Part shown: positions 34,466 to 43,610 of the stretch, one piece after another
How positions within the stretch are numbered: the first letter of the stretch is position 1
How the letters are laid out: each line of letters opens with the position of its first letter
Source of the DNA: Shewanella sp. KX20019
GTDB taxonomy: Bacteria > Pseudomonadota > Gammaproteobacteria > Enterobacterales > Shewanellaceae
Direction: 5' to 3'
Length of the DNA stretch: 64,000 bases
Assembly (NCBI RefSeq): GCF_016757755.1
Contig: NZ_CP068437.1
Coordinates: forward strand, 558,001-622,000
Notes under the pieces: generated by a model
The model's input: the letters and a program-made list of their open reading frames with translations, nothing else
What the model was told of the DNA's origin: nothing
Databases searched by the model: none
Made by a program: the position numbers and the translations under genes

Positions 34466-34618
34466 ATGTCTGGAACATTTATGCCAATTTTCCATGGACG
34501 GATAAAAATTGACGTTATGTCTGGAACATTTATGCCAATTTTCCATGGATGGATAAAAATTGACGTTATGTCTGGAACATTTATGCCAATTTTCCATGGA
34601 TGGATAAAAATTGACTTT
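34466..34618. repeat. Three tandem 51-bp repeats
   Basis: Copies at 34466-34516, 34517-34567 and 34568-34618 start ATGTCTGGAACATTTATGCC and carry a CCATGGA palindrome flanked by CCAATTTT and TAAAAATTG, so each unit can form a hairpin. Only one base (C or T in the GGA-GGA segment) and the last bases differ. They lie between the CWC terminator and the deaD stop. Confidence 0.93.
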
Positions 34619-34670
34619 AGGTCAATTTCTAATTCATAGAAACTGACCTTATTCCGTTATCTTTGCGAAA

Positions 34671-36500
34671 TTACTCGCCAGATGGACCTTTACGGTGCGG
34701 CTTTCTGTCACCTGAAGGACGACGGTCGCCGGCAGGTTTGCGAGGACGACGTGCAGGACGGCTATCGCCACCTGAAGTGTTCTCGAACGTTTCGCCTGCA
34801 GCTTCGCGAATATTCAATGGGCGGCCACATACACGTACTTTTCTAAGGTGCTCAAGTACATCTTTTGGCATTCCATCAGGCAAGTCAATTGCGGTGACGT
34901 GGTCAAATAATTGGATTTGACCAATGTAACGGCTATCGATGTTTGCTTCGTTTGCTACTGCGCCAACGATATTACCAACACCAACACCATTCTCACGACC
35001 TACATCGATGATATAGCGACACATCTTAACATCTGGATTGTCCTTCAATGAATCAGCTGAACCAATGCTAGTTGGCGTTGGGCGAGATTCACGACGAGGA
35101 CGATCACTGCGATCACGTGGAGCGCGGTCGCTACGATCACGAGAGTTACGGTCATCACGGCTATCGCGCTGACGCTCATGAATTGATGGTAACTGAAGTG
35201 GACGATCTTTCTGAACTTGCTGCAGAAGTGCTGCCGCAAGAATGTCGGTATCGACCTCTAGCTCTTGACATAGTTTTGCAACAGCGCCTTTCATGAAGTC
35301 TAAAGAATCTTTAGCGATCACTTCAGAAACTTGCTCACCTAGACGAGAAAGACGACGCTCGGTCACTGTCTCTGGGCTAGGTACATCCATTGGCGAGATA
35401 CGGCTCTTAGTTGCACGTTCGATAGTGCGCAACATACGCATCTCTCTGTGTGTAACGAAAAGAATCGCCATACCTGTACGACCAGCACGACCAGTACGAC
35501 CGATACGGTGAACGTAAGCTTCAGTATCATATGGGATATCGTAGTTAACTACGTGTCCAATACGCTCAACGTCAAGACCACGAGCCGCGACGTCAGTAGC
35601 AATAATAATATCTAGCTTGCCACGTTTAAGCTGGTCAACGGCACGTTCACGTGCTTGTTGATTCATATCACCATGTAGAGGTGATGAAGCGTAACCGCGA
35701 GCTTCTAACTTTTCAGCGAGCTCAACACAGCTGTTACGAGTACGAACGAAGATGATAATACCTTCAGTCTTCTCTACTTCTAGAACACGTACTAAAGCTT
35801 CTAGTTTGTTGTGCTGTGATACTTGTACAAAACGTTGTTCAATCGTCTCTACAGTTGTCGTTGTAGTAGCGATTTTAACGTGTACAGGCTCAGTTAGGTA
35901 TTTGTTAGCAACACGCTTAATTTGCTCAGGCATAGTCGCCGAGAAAAGTGCTAATTGGCGCTGCTTAGGAGTATGCTCAAGGATCCATTCGATATCATCG
36001 ATGAAGCCCATTTTTAGCATCTCATCGGCTTCATCAAGCACCATTGCTTTCAGTGACTCTAACTTAAGAGTGCCACGACGCATATGGTCCATAACTCGGC
36101 CTGGAGTACCAACAATAATCTGTGGGCCACGACGCAAAGCATTTAACTGCTGTTGCATGCTCTGTCCGCCGTAAATAGGCAGAACGTGTAGACCCTTCAT
36201 GAACTTAGCGTAGCTTGCGAATGCTTCAGCAACCTGAACGGCAAGTTCACGTGTTGGTGCAAGCACCAAAATTTGTGGAGAGTTTGTATTTGGATCAATG
36301 CTGTTTAGTAGAGGCAGTGCAAAAGCACCTGTTTTACCTGTACCAGTTTGAGCTTGACCTAAAATATCTTTACCAGCCATGAGAGGATCGATACTCGCAG
36401 CTTGGATCGGAGTTGGTTTTTCGTAACCGAGCTCGTCAAGAGCACGCAACAAAGGCTCGGATAGACCGAGTTCGCGGAAAGTTTTTTCACTGGATGACAT
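34671..36500 (-). CDS. deaD: ATP-dependent DEAD-box RNA helicase DeaD/CsdA
   Basis: A 609-residue RNA helicase that unwinds structured RNA in ribosome assembly and cold adaptation. Helicase motifs in order: Q motif (GYEKPTPIQ), AQTGTGKT (50-57), PTRELA (about 82), TPGR (132-135), DEAD (156-159), SAT (187-189), then ARGLD and HRIGRTGRAGR. A basic Arg/Asp-rich linker (about 440-475) leads to a DbpA-type RNA-binding domain (MCRYIIDVGRENGVGVGNIVG) and a basic tail. The layout and length fit E. coli DeaD (629). It is a single gene with a long untranslated region upstream, where cold-shock control would be expected. Confidence 0.93.
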   Translation of the reverse strand: MSSSEKTFRELGLSEPLLRALDELGYEKPTPIQAASIDPLMAGKDILGQAQTGTGKTGAFALPLLNSIDPNTNSPQILVLAPTRELAVQVAEAFASYAKFMKGLHVLPIYGGQSMQQQLNALRRGPQIIVGTPGRVMDHMRRGTLKLESLKAMVLDEADEMLKMGFIDDIEWILEHTPKQRQLALFSATMPEQIKRVANKYLTEPVHVKIATTTTTVETIEQRFVQVSQHNKLEALVRVLEVEKTEGIIIFVRTRNSCVELAEKLEARGYASSPLHGDMNQQARERAVDQLKRGKLDIIIATDVAARGLDVERIGHVVNYDIPYDTEAYVHRIGRTGRAGRTGMAILFVTHREMRMLRTIERATKSRISPMDVPSPETVTERRLSRLGEQVSEVIAKDSLDFMKGAVAKLCQELEVDTDILAAALLQQVQKDRPLQLPSIHERQRDSRDDRNSRDRSDRAPRDRSDRPRRESRPTPTSIGSADSLKDNPDVKMCRYIIDVGRENGVGVGNIVGAVANEANIDSRYIGQIQLFDHVTAIDLPDGMPKDVLEHLRKVRVCGRPLNIREAAGETFENTSGGDSRPARRPRKPAGDRRPSGDRKPHRKGPSGE

Positions 36501-36724
36501 GGGTTGTAGCCTTGTGGAATAGCAGAGTGCAGTTAAGCACCGATGTTTATAGACAGAAAATCAACCCCGTGTCGACTTCCCGCACCGAAAACGTTCAGTA
36601 AGCCGCTTAGTATAGCAGGATGTAATTGGTATTACCATTTAATACTGCTATTTTTACCAATAACTAAGCAATATGTAGGCCAATTAGTGGTTTAGCTAAG
36701 CGTAAAAACAAATAACAGTGGCTT

Positions 36725-37681
36725 TTAAGGGCTATATTGCAGTAGGAAGCTATCAATAATTAGTAGTTGGTAAGCGGATTCGACCACAGCAGCAACAAAA
36801 GTAATATCTATTTTATCTGCGGTATCACTGGGTTGATGGTAATCCCTATGTGTAGGAACGCCGAAGTAAAGCCAAGGGACCCCCGCTTGGTGCATCGGGT
36901 AATGATCTGAGGCCCTCAAAAAATCAACGCTGATGACACTGCCATCGAATGCTCTAGGGCGTCGGGTTTTGATGCAAAGTTGGTTTGACTGCGTCATCGA
37001 CTGTTGTATTGTTTCAAATGAGTCAAAGCGCCTTGCTCCTTCAATATAGATAGCCCTGCGTCTATCGGGACGGCCTATCATATCCAAATTAATAACCAGC
37101 TCTATTTGAGGTGTCTGCGGCAAAATGTTCTTTTTTGCAAACGTATCGACGAGGGCGTAACCGCCATGCAAGCCAGGTTCTTCTGCGTCAGTGGCCACAA
37201 AAAGTAGATTGACATCAGCTGTTTGAGTGACTGCCTGCTGAGCCATTTGCAGTAAAGCTGATACCCCAGAGGCGTTATCATCAGCGCCATAATATATACG
37301 TGTTCCCTTGCTGCCTAAGTGGTCGTAATGGGCCAATACCACTCGCCATTGGCTTGTCGGTTTCTTCGCTAACACGACTCCAGCAACATTTATCCCAACT
37401 TTGTCAGAAAACGATGCTGAATAACTGAAGGGATGCTGGTAGTCGCCTTGCCATGGCGCAAGACCTATCTGTTGAAAGCGACTGATGAGATACTGTCTTG
37501 TTAAGGCTGCTCCCTCAGAGCCTGTATCTCGGCCAGTAAATTCATCTGAGGCAAGTTGGCTAATATCAGCATTGAGCTGTGTTTGGTCAGCCCAAGTCGA
37601 ACGGGGGTGTTTATTACATTGAGGAACACTGCTGCAAGCAATCAGACTCGAGCAAACAACCACGACTAATAGACTCCGCAT
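36725..37681 (-). CDS. M28-family metallopeptidase lipoprotein
   Basis: About 318 residues from ATG 37681, which follows AAGGAG; the frame extends 14 codons upstream but that start lacks an RBS. The N-terminus is a lipoprotein signal with lipobox LIAC. The peptidase has the di-zinc ligands of family M28: His in AHYDHLG, bridging Asp in ADDNASG, catalytic Glu pair in TDAEEPG, Asp in NLDMIGR and a final His in ASDHYPMHQAG. Such enzymes are aminopeptidases acting on periplasmic or external peptides. A single gene on the minus strand between deaD and a small uvrA-linked gene. Confidence 0.88.
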   Translation of the reverse strand: MRSLLVVVVCSSLIACSSVPQCNKHPRSTWADQTQLNADISQLASDEFTGRDTGSEGAALTRQYLISRFQQIGLAPWQGDYQHPFSYSASFSDKVGINVAGVVLAKKPTSQWRVVLAHYDHLGSKGTRIYYGADDNASGVSALLQMAQQAVTQTADVNLLFVATDAEEPGLHGGYALVDTFAKKNILPQTPQIELVINLDMIGRPDRRRAIYIEGARRFDSFETIQQSMTQSNQLCIKTRRPRAFDGSVISVDFLRASDHYPMHQAGVPWLYFGVPTHRDYHQPSDTADKIDITFVAAVVESAYQLLIIDSFLLQYSP

Positions 37682-37788
37682 GCAACTCCTTATGCCGGTA
37701 AACATAATCAATAGTTGTAACATAAGTGCTTCAGAAAGTGATCTTGAGTTAGCGCTATATGGATAACCTAACTAATTGTAGTTACTAT

Positions 37789-38094
37789 CTACTCGCTTGG
37801 ATGCTTATTGAGCATGAGTGGTTGTAATGGTGCTTTTAACTTGTATTCGCTAGTCCCTGAAAATAGACGCTGCTTTACACCAACATTGACCTGCGAGTGC
37901 ATCTTAAGGTTACCCACGGGTAAGAGCGCGATAGATCCGTCGGCCAGTGCGATAGTACTGCTTTGCTGGTCGCTGTTGATCACTCGGGCATTGGTTGATT
38001 TACATTGACCAAATAATGGGTCTACCACCGCCGTAATGAGCAGGCCTAGTGTAAACACTAGGCCTGTGGTTAATAAAATATTACTACTTGGCAT
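37789..38094 (-). CDS. Small membrane-anchored protein of unknown function
   Basis: A 101-residue protein with one hydrophobic N-terminal segment (about residues 5-24) and a soluble remainder with a possible single Cys (GQCKST). I do not recognise a family. It starts 18 bp after the uvrA stop on the same strand and is likely read through from uvrA. Its own RBS is poor. It could be a periplasmic-facing anchored protein. Confidence 0.55.
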   Translation of the reverse strand: MPSSNILLTTGLVFTLGLLITAVVDPLFGQCKSTNARVINSDQQSSTIALADGSIALLPVGNLKMHSQVNVGVKQRLFSGTSEYKLKAPLQPLMLNKHPSE

Positions 38095-38112
38095 TAAGCT
38101 AATCGGTCTCTT

Positions 38113-40953
38113 TTATTTTTCTAACAGCGGCTTTAAGAAGCGTGCAGTATGAGATTGAGTATTTTCAGCAACCTGCTCAGGTGTGCCTGCGACCAAGATT
38201 GTTCCGCCACCGGAGCCCCCTTCAGGACCGAGATCGATGATCCAATCAGCAGTCTTAATCACATCCAAATTATGCTCAATGACCACAATAGTATTGCCAT
38301 GGGACTTGAGGCGATGCAATACGTCAAGTAAGAGTTGAATGTCAGCAAAGTGCAAACCAGTGGTAGGTTCGTCCAATATGTACAGTGTTTTGCCCGTGTC
38401 ACGTTTAGACAGCTCTTTTGCCAGCTTTACCCGTTGCGCTTCACCGCCAGAAAGTGTGGTCGCACTTTGTCCTAAACGGATATAGGATAAACCAACATCC
38501 ATCAGTGTCTGTAACTTACGTGCCACCGCAGGGATCGCATCGAAGAAGGGCCTTGCTTCCTCTACTGTCATCTGCAGCACTTCGTGGATGTTTTTACCTT
38601 TAAAGCGAACGTCTAACGTTTCACGGTTATAGCGTTGAGCCTTACAGTCATCACACGGCACATAGACATCGGGTAAAAAGTGCATCTCAACCTTAATCAG
38701 TCCATCACCTTGGCATGCTTCACAGCGCCCGCCTTTGACGTTAAATGAGAAACGCCCCGGCAGATAACCGCGAGTACGTGACTCTTGCGTTGCTGCAAAC
38801 AGTTCACGAATTGGGGTGAAAATACCAGTATAGGTCGCGGGGTTAGAGCGCGGTGTACGGCCAATTGGACTTTGATCGATATCGACGACTTTATCGCAAT
38901 GATCCATCCCGACAACTCTCTTGTAGGGTGACGGCTCATCTACGGTTGCACCGTTTAACTCGATGTGGGCAATTTTATAAAAGGTATCGTTGATTAGGGT
39001 TGATTTACCTGAACCGGAAACCCCAGTAATACAGGTGAATAGTCCGACAGGGATCTGTAAATCGACATCTTGTAAATTATTACCTGAGGCACCAAACAAC
39101 TCGATTACTTGTTCAGGATTGAATTCGGTTCGCTCAGTCGAGATGTGGATCTGTTTTTCACCGGATAGGTATTGGCCAGTTATAGACTCTTTACACTCGA
39201 GTAGATCTTTAAGGGTGCCTTCACCAATCACTTGCCCACCATGCACACCAGCACCTGGGCCAATATCAATTACATGATCAGCCATGCGGATAGCATCTTC
39301 GTCATGCTCGACCACAATCACGGTATTACCGAGATCGCGTAGATGAATCAGTGTTTGTAATAAACGCTCGTTATCACGCTGGTGTAAGCCAATAGAGGGC
39401 TCATCTAGTACATACATTACGCCCACAAGTCCGGCACCAATTTGGCTTGCTAGACGAATTCGCTGGGCTTCGCCGCCCGAAAGGGTATCGGCAGAGCGAG
39501 ATAAGCTAAGGTAATTAAGGCCAACATTTACCAGAAAACCTAAACGATCGCGCACCTCTTTTAAGATCTTATCGGCTATTTGGGCGCGCTGTCCGCTTAA
39601 CTCGAGATTGTTAAAATAGTCCATGGCTTCACCAATAGACCAATGGGTCAACACAGGCAGGTTTAGATCATCAATGAAAACGTTACGTGCTTCTTCACGC
39701 AGGCGCGAACCACCACAGCTTTGGCAAGACTGAGTATTAACAAACTTGGTAAGTTCATCGCGTACCGCATTAGATTCTGTCTCACGGTAACGTCTATCCA
39801 TATTATTCAAAATCCCCTCGAAAGGGTGATTTCTGACCACTACATCGCCGCGGTCGTTAATGTATTTGAACGCAATGCTTTGGGTGCCTGAGCCGTAAAG
39901 GACTAATTTTCTAACATCGTCTGTTAGCTGCTCGAAGGGCTTTTCGATATCAAACTTGTAATGTTCCGCTAGCGAGGTGAGCATTTGGAAGTAATAGAAA
40001 TTACGTCTATCCCAGCCTCGAATGGCACCGCCAGCAAGTGATAACTCAGTATTGGTTATCACTCTTTCAGGATCAAAAAACTGCTGAACGCCAAGGCCAT
40101 CACAAGTTTGGCAAGCCCCAGCAGGATTGTTGAACGAGAAGATACGCGGCTCAAGTTCGGCCATGGAGTAGCCACATACTGGGCAGGCAAAGTTAGCCGA
40201 AAAGACATGCACTTCAGCTTTAGCATTACCTTCAACAGGATCCATACTGGTGATTTTGGCTATGCCGCCAGATAGCTCGAGTGCGGTTTCGAATGACTCT
40301 GCTAAACGCTGCTTAATATCATCACGGACCTTAAAGCGATCCACTACCACTTCGATAGTGTGCTTTACGTGTAGATCGAGCTCTGGTGGATCGGTTAAAT
40401 CACACACTTCACCGTCAATTCGAGCACGAATGTAACCCTGTGCCGACAGACTTTCGAGAAGCTTTACATGTTCACCTTTACGGGCGTTAACCACTGGCGC
40501 TAGCAGCATAAGGCGACTGCCTTCTGGCATTTCAAGCACTTTGTCGACCATTTGGCTAACGGTTTGCGCCGCCAAAGGTTCGCCATGGGTGGGGCAGCGC
40601 GGTTCGCCGACTCTGGCAAATAGCAGTCTTAAGTAATCATAAATTTCGGTAATGGTACCCACGGTTGAGCGTGGGTTATGAGAGGTCGATTTTTGCTCGA
40701 TAGAAATAGCGGGACTTAAGCCTTCAATGTGATCAACATCGGGCTTTTCCATCAAACTTAAAAACTGACGAGCATAGGCCGATAATGACTCTACATAGCG
40801 TCGTTGTCCCTCGGCATATAGGGTATCGAATGCTAAAGAGGATTTACCTGAACCCGATAGCCCGGTGATAACAATTAGCTTGTTACGGGGTATGGTTAGG
40901 TTGATGTTTTTAAGATTGTGGGTACGAGCGCCACGTACTTCAATATTTTCCAT
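38113..40953 (-). CDS. uvrA: Excinuclease ABC subunit A
   Basis: The damage-recognition ATPase of nucleotide excision repair. The 946 residues show two ABC modules: Walker A GLSGSGKS near residue 31 and GVSGSGKS near 640. There are two LSGGE-type signatures (DTLSGGEAQR, TTLSGGEAQR) and Walker B YVLDEPSIGL and YILDEPTTGL. Zinc modules CPVCG..CQTC (about 260-285) and CEAC..CDDC (about 735-760) are present. Length matches E. coli UvrA (940). The divergent MFS gene starts 266 bp away. I looked for a LexA box in that gap and found none that fits CTGT-N8-ACAG. Confidence 0.96.
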   Translation of the reverse strand: MENIEVRGARTHNLKNINLTIPRNKLIVITGLSGSGKSSLAFDTLYAEGQRRYVESLSAYARQFLSLMEKPDVDHIEGLSPAISIEQKSTSHNPRSTVGTITEIYDYLRLLFARVGEPRCPTHGEPLAAQTVSQMVDKVLEMPEGSRLMLLAPVVNARKGEHVKLLESLSAQGYIRARIDGEVCDLTDPPELDLHVKHTIEVVVDRFKVRDDIKQRLAESFETALELSGGIAKITSMDPVEGNAKAEVHVFSANFACPVCGYSMAELEPRIFSFNNPAGACQTCDGLGVQQFFDPERVITNTELSLAGGAIRGWDRRNFYYFQMLTSLAEHYKFDIEKPFEQLTDDVRKLVLYGSGTQSIAFKYINDRGDVVVRNHPFEGILNNMDRRYRETESNAVRDELTKFVNTQSCQSCGGSRLREEARNVFIDDLNLPVLTHWSIGEAMDYFNNLELSGQRAQIADKILKEVRDRLGFLVNVGLNYLSLSRSADTLSGGEAQRIRLASQIGAGLVGVMYVLDEPSIGLHQRDNERLLQTLIHLRDLGNTVIVVEHDEDAIRMADHVIDIGPGAGVHGGQVIGEGTLKDLLECKESITGQYLSGEKQIHISTERTEFNPEQVIELFGASGNNLQDVDLQIPVGLFTCITGVSGSGKSTLINDTFYKIAHIELNGATVDEPSPYKRVVGMDHCDKVVDIDQSPIGRTPRSNPATYTGIFTPIRELFAATQESRTRGYLPGRFSFNVKGGRCEACQGDGLIKVEMHFLPDVYVPCDDCKAQRYNRETLDVRFKGKNIHEVLQMTVEEARPFFDAIPAVARKLQTLMDVGLSYIRLGQSATTLSGGEAQRVKLAKELSKRDTGKTLYILDEPTTGLHFADIQLLLDVLHRLKSHGNTIVVIEHNLDVIKTADWIIDLGPEGGSGGGTILVAGTPEQVAENTQSHTARFLKPLLEK

Positions 40954-41107
40954 CTAGCGTTCAGATCTCAAAGCCGAAAAAAGTGGTTAAGTATCTCACA
41001 AATTTAACGGAGGCAATAGACAAAGTAAGTGATCAATTGTAGGGGAAAGATAACGAATTTGCTGAGTTAATAAGAAAACCAAGCGAGAATGCGGGTTTGA
41101 TGTGAAC

Positions 41108-41154
41108 GCCCAAAAGGTGGTGTAACTATACATCTTTTGCTTTTCCTTTTGGGC
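41108..41154. promoter_or_regulatory. Inverted repeat in the uvrA/MFS divergent promoter region
   Basis: GCCCAAAAGG and CCTTTTGGGC form a perfect 10-bp dyad spaced by 27 bp, 65 bp before the MFS start codon. It could be a regulator site or an RNA hairpin in the MFS leader. No known operator pattern is recognised. Confidence 0.4.
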
Positions 41155-41218
41155 TAATGAAAAACTTCGTGGTAAACTGCGCGACTTAATTTAGAGTTCA
41201 CTGATCAGGGCGGGGGCA

Positions 41219-42586
41219 ATGGCCAATAACGGACTTTCAAAGACTGAGAAAAAAGTCGCGTTTTCTTTAGCCAGTGTATTTGGGTTGCGCATGATGGGTC
41301 TGTTTATGATCATGCCCGTCTTCGCACTTTATGGGCAACATCTAGAGGGCTTCTCACCATTATGGGTGGGTATTGCTATTGGTGCCTATGGTTTAACGCA
41401 AGCTATTCTTCAAATCCCTATGGGGATCTTATCTGACAAATATGGTCGTAAACCTATCATTTTGATTGGCTTACTGATCTTCGCACTAGGTAGCCTTGTT
41501 GCGGCTAATGCTGACACTATTTATGGCGTAGTGGCCGGGCGAGCCCTGCAGGGTATGGGCGCAATTGCCGCCGCCGTATTGGCTCTAGCTGCAGATTTAA
41601 CCCGTGATGAGCAACGTACTAAGGTGATGGCCATTATCGGCATGTGTATTGGGTTTTCCTTTGCACTATCGCTCTTAGTCGGTCCCATCGTGGCACAGCA
41701 CTTAGGCCTATCTGGTCTGTTCTTTATGACGGCTGGCTTGGCTGTTTTAGGCATGCTAATCGTACAGTTATTGGTGCCAAATCCAATTTCACAAGCACCA
41801 AAAGGTGACACCGTCGCCGCACCTGAAAAGCTGCGTCGCATGCTGGTTGATCCGCAACTGTTTAGACTGGATGCGGGCATCTTTATTCTGCACCTAGTGC
41901 TAACCGCGGTGTTTGTCGCACTTCCATTAGACTTAGTCGATGCGGGGTTAGTCAAAGAGGAACATTGGATGCTGTACTTCCCAGCATTTATGATCGCTTT
42001 CTTCCTAATGGTGCCGCTGATTATCATTGGTGTTAAGCGCAACAATACTAAAGCGATGTTTCAAGTTGCACTGTTGATTATGATGGTCGCACTGGGTTCG
42101 ATGGCGCTGTTTGCTGACAACCTGATGGTATTGGCTATTGCAGTGGTGTTGTTCTTTACCGGCTTTAATTACCTCGAAGCTTCTCTGCCGAGCCTGATTG
42201 CTAAGTTTTGTCCGGTAGGTGATAAAGGTTCAGCCATGGGCGTATATTCTACCAGCCAATTTCTAGGCGCATTTTGCGGTGGATTATTAGGCGGTGGCGC
42301 CTATCAGCTTGTTGGCGCAGAAGGGGTATTTGCGGTTGCGCTAGGCTTAATGGGCATTTGGTTCTTACTCACCTTTGGTATGAAAAACCCAGTGCTTTTG
42401 AAGAGTTATACACTAGAGGCTGATGTCAATGACAGACAGGGCGCAAAAGTGATGGCAACCGAGCTGTCAGCGTTAACTGGCGTCGCAGAAGCCATAGTGG
42501 TACTTGAAGAGAAAGTGGCTTATTTAAAAGTAGATGACCATTTCGATTTGAGAGAAGCCAGAGCTGTGTTAGGCTCTGTCAATTAG
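41219..42586 (+). CDS. MFS transporter with C-terminal ferredoxin-like domain (YajR-like)
   Basis: A 455-residue major facilitator with 12 predicted membrane segments. Motif A is intact (GILSDKYGRKPII, about 72-84) and motif C-like glycines follow (ALSLLVGPIVAQ). After the last membrane segment a soluble tail of about 70 residues (KVMATELSALTGVAEAIVV..VAYLKVDDHFDLREARAVL) resembles the YAM domain of E. coli YajR. The transported compound is unknown. A GGCGGGGG RBS precedes ATG. ssb follows 33 bp downstream on the same strand and may share transcription. Confidence 0.85.
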   Translation: MANNGLSKTEKKVAFSLASVFGLRMMGLFMIMPVFALYGQHLEGFSPLWVGIAIGAYGLTQAILQIPMGILSDKYGRKPIILIGLLIFALGSLVAANADTIYGVVAGRALQGMGAIAAAVLALAADLTRDEQRTKVMAIIGMCIGFSFALSLLVGPIVAQHLGLSGLFFMTAGLAVLGMLIVQLLVPNPISQAPKGDTVAAPEKLRRMLVDPQLFRLDAGIFILHLVLTAVFVALPLDLVDAGLVKEEHWMLYFPAFMIAFFLMVPLIIIGVKRNNTKAMFQVALLIMMVALGSMALFADNLMVLAIAVVLFFTGFNYLEASLPSLIAKFCPVGDKGSAMGVYSTSQFLGAFCGGLLGGGAYQLVGAEGVFAVALGLMGIWFLLTFGMKNPVLLKSYTLEADVNDRQGAKVMATELSALTGVAEAIVVLEEKVAYLKVDDHFDLREARAVLGSVN

Positions 42587-42618
42587 TGAAAAATTTATAA
42601 ATATTGCAGGAGATTTCA

Positions 42619-43308
42619 ATGGCCAGTCGTGGTGTCAATAAAGTAATTTTGGTAGGTAATTTAGGACAAGATCCTGAAGTTCGTTACATGCCGAACGGCA
42701 ATGCCGTAGCCAACATTACCGTGGCGACAAGTGAATCTTGGAAAGACCAAAGTGGTCAAAAGCAAGAGCGCACAGAATGGCACCGCGTAGTGATGTTTGG
42801 CAAGCTGGCTGAAATCACAGGTGAATACTTGCGTAAAGGCTCTCAAGTTTACCTTGAAGGCAAGCTGCAGACACGTAAGTGGAAAGACCAAAGCGGTCAA
42901 GATCGTTACAGCACTGAAGTTGTTGTCGATCAAGGCGGTCAAATGCAAATGTTAGGTGGCCGTGGTCAAGGTCAAGGCGCACCAGCACAAGGTGGCTACC
43001 AGCAGCCACAACAAGCACCGCAACAGGGTGGCTATGCACCTAAGCCACAGCAAGCGGCTCCTCAGCAAGGTGGTTATGCACCTAAGCCTCAGGCAGCTCC
43101 TGCACAGGGCGGTTACCAGCAGCCACAACAGTCAGCTCCACAGCAAGGTGGTTATCAGCAACCACAGCAAGCAGCACCCGCTCAAGGTGGTTATGCACCT
43201 AAGCCTCAGGCTGCACCAGCTGCTCCTCAGCAGCGTCCAGCTCCGCAGCCACAGCAGAATGTGACTCCAGATTTGGATGATGGCTGGGATGACGATATCC
43301 CGTTCTAG
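42619..43308 (+). CDS. ssb: Single-stranded DNA-binding protein
   Basis: 229 residues from ATG 42619, which follows AGGAGA; the frame continues five codons upstream but without reason to start there. The OB fold covers about residues 1-110 (RGVNKVILVGNLGQDPEVRY, TEWHRVVMFGKLAEI, KGSQVYLEGKLQTRKW). A long linker (about 115-210) consists of Gln/Pro/Gly/Ala repeats such as QGGYAPKPQ and QGGYQQPQQ. The acidic tip DDDIPF binds replication and repair partners. The gene lies beside uvrA and an MFS gene, an arrangement I recall in other Shewanella. Confidence 0.95.
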   Translation: MASRGVNKVILVGNLGQDPEVRYMPNGNAVANITVATSESWKDQSGQKQERTEWHRVVMFGKLAEITGEYLRKGSQVYLEGKLQTRKWKDQSGQDRYSTEVVVDQGGQMQMLGGRGQGQGAPAQGGYQQPQQAPQQGGYAPKPQQAAPQQGGYAPKPQAAPAQGGYQQPQQSAPQQGGYQQPQQAAPAQGGYAPKPQAAPAAPQQRPAPQPQQNVTPDLDDGWDDDIPF

Positions 43309-43355
43309 GACATATATAAATTAAAAGTGTCAAAATAGACACAAAATAATGATTG

Positions 43356-43382
43356 AACCCAGCATTTTTGCTGGGTTTTTTG
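43356..43382 (+). terminator. Terminator of ssb
   Basis: AACCCAGC-ATTTTT-GCTGGGTT followed by T residues, 47 bp after the ssb stop. Confidence 0.88.
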
Positions 43383-43610
43383 TTTATGTTGGTTACATAA
43401 TATACGTTACTGAAATGTAATAAATTCTAAGGATAAGGTTGAGAGGTTAACAATACGTTACTTATTGCTAGGTGGAAATAGATATCGTTTTCAATTACTT
43501 GCGTAAGGCGAAGGATAAATTGATTATAATCAGTCTGTGCGATTGGTATCTCAGTTATTGGCTGATTAAACGAGTAGCATACCTAAATTATGGTATTCGA
43601 GACGACATAT

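Noticed and set aside
34466..34618. Possible CRISPR array at the 51-bp repeats
   Set aside because: The units are directly abutted with no spacers and no cas genes are present.
40954..41218. LexA (SOS) box before uvrA
   Set aside because: The closest sequence, TGT-AACTAT-ACA, has a 6-base rather than 8-base gap and lacks the outer C and G.
42604..42618. SSB start at the upstream TTG (42604)
   Set aside because: The ATG at 42619 follows AGGAGA and gives the normal SSB N-terminus.
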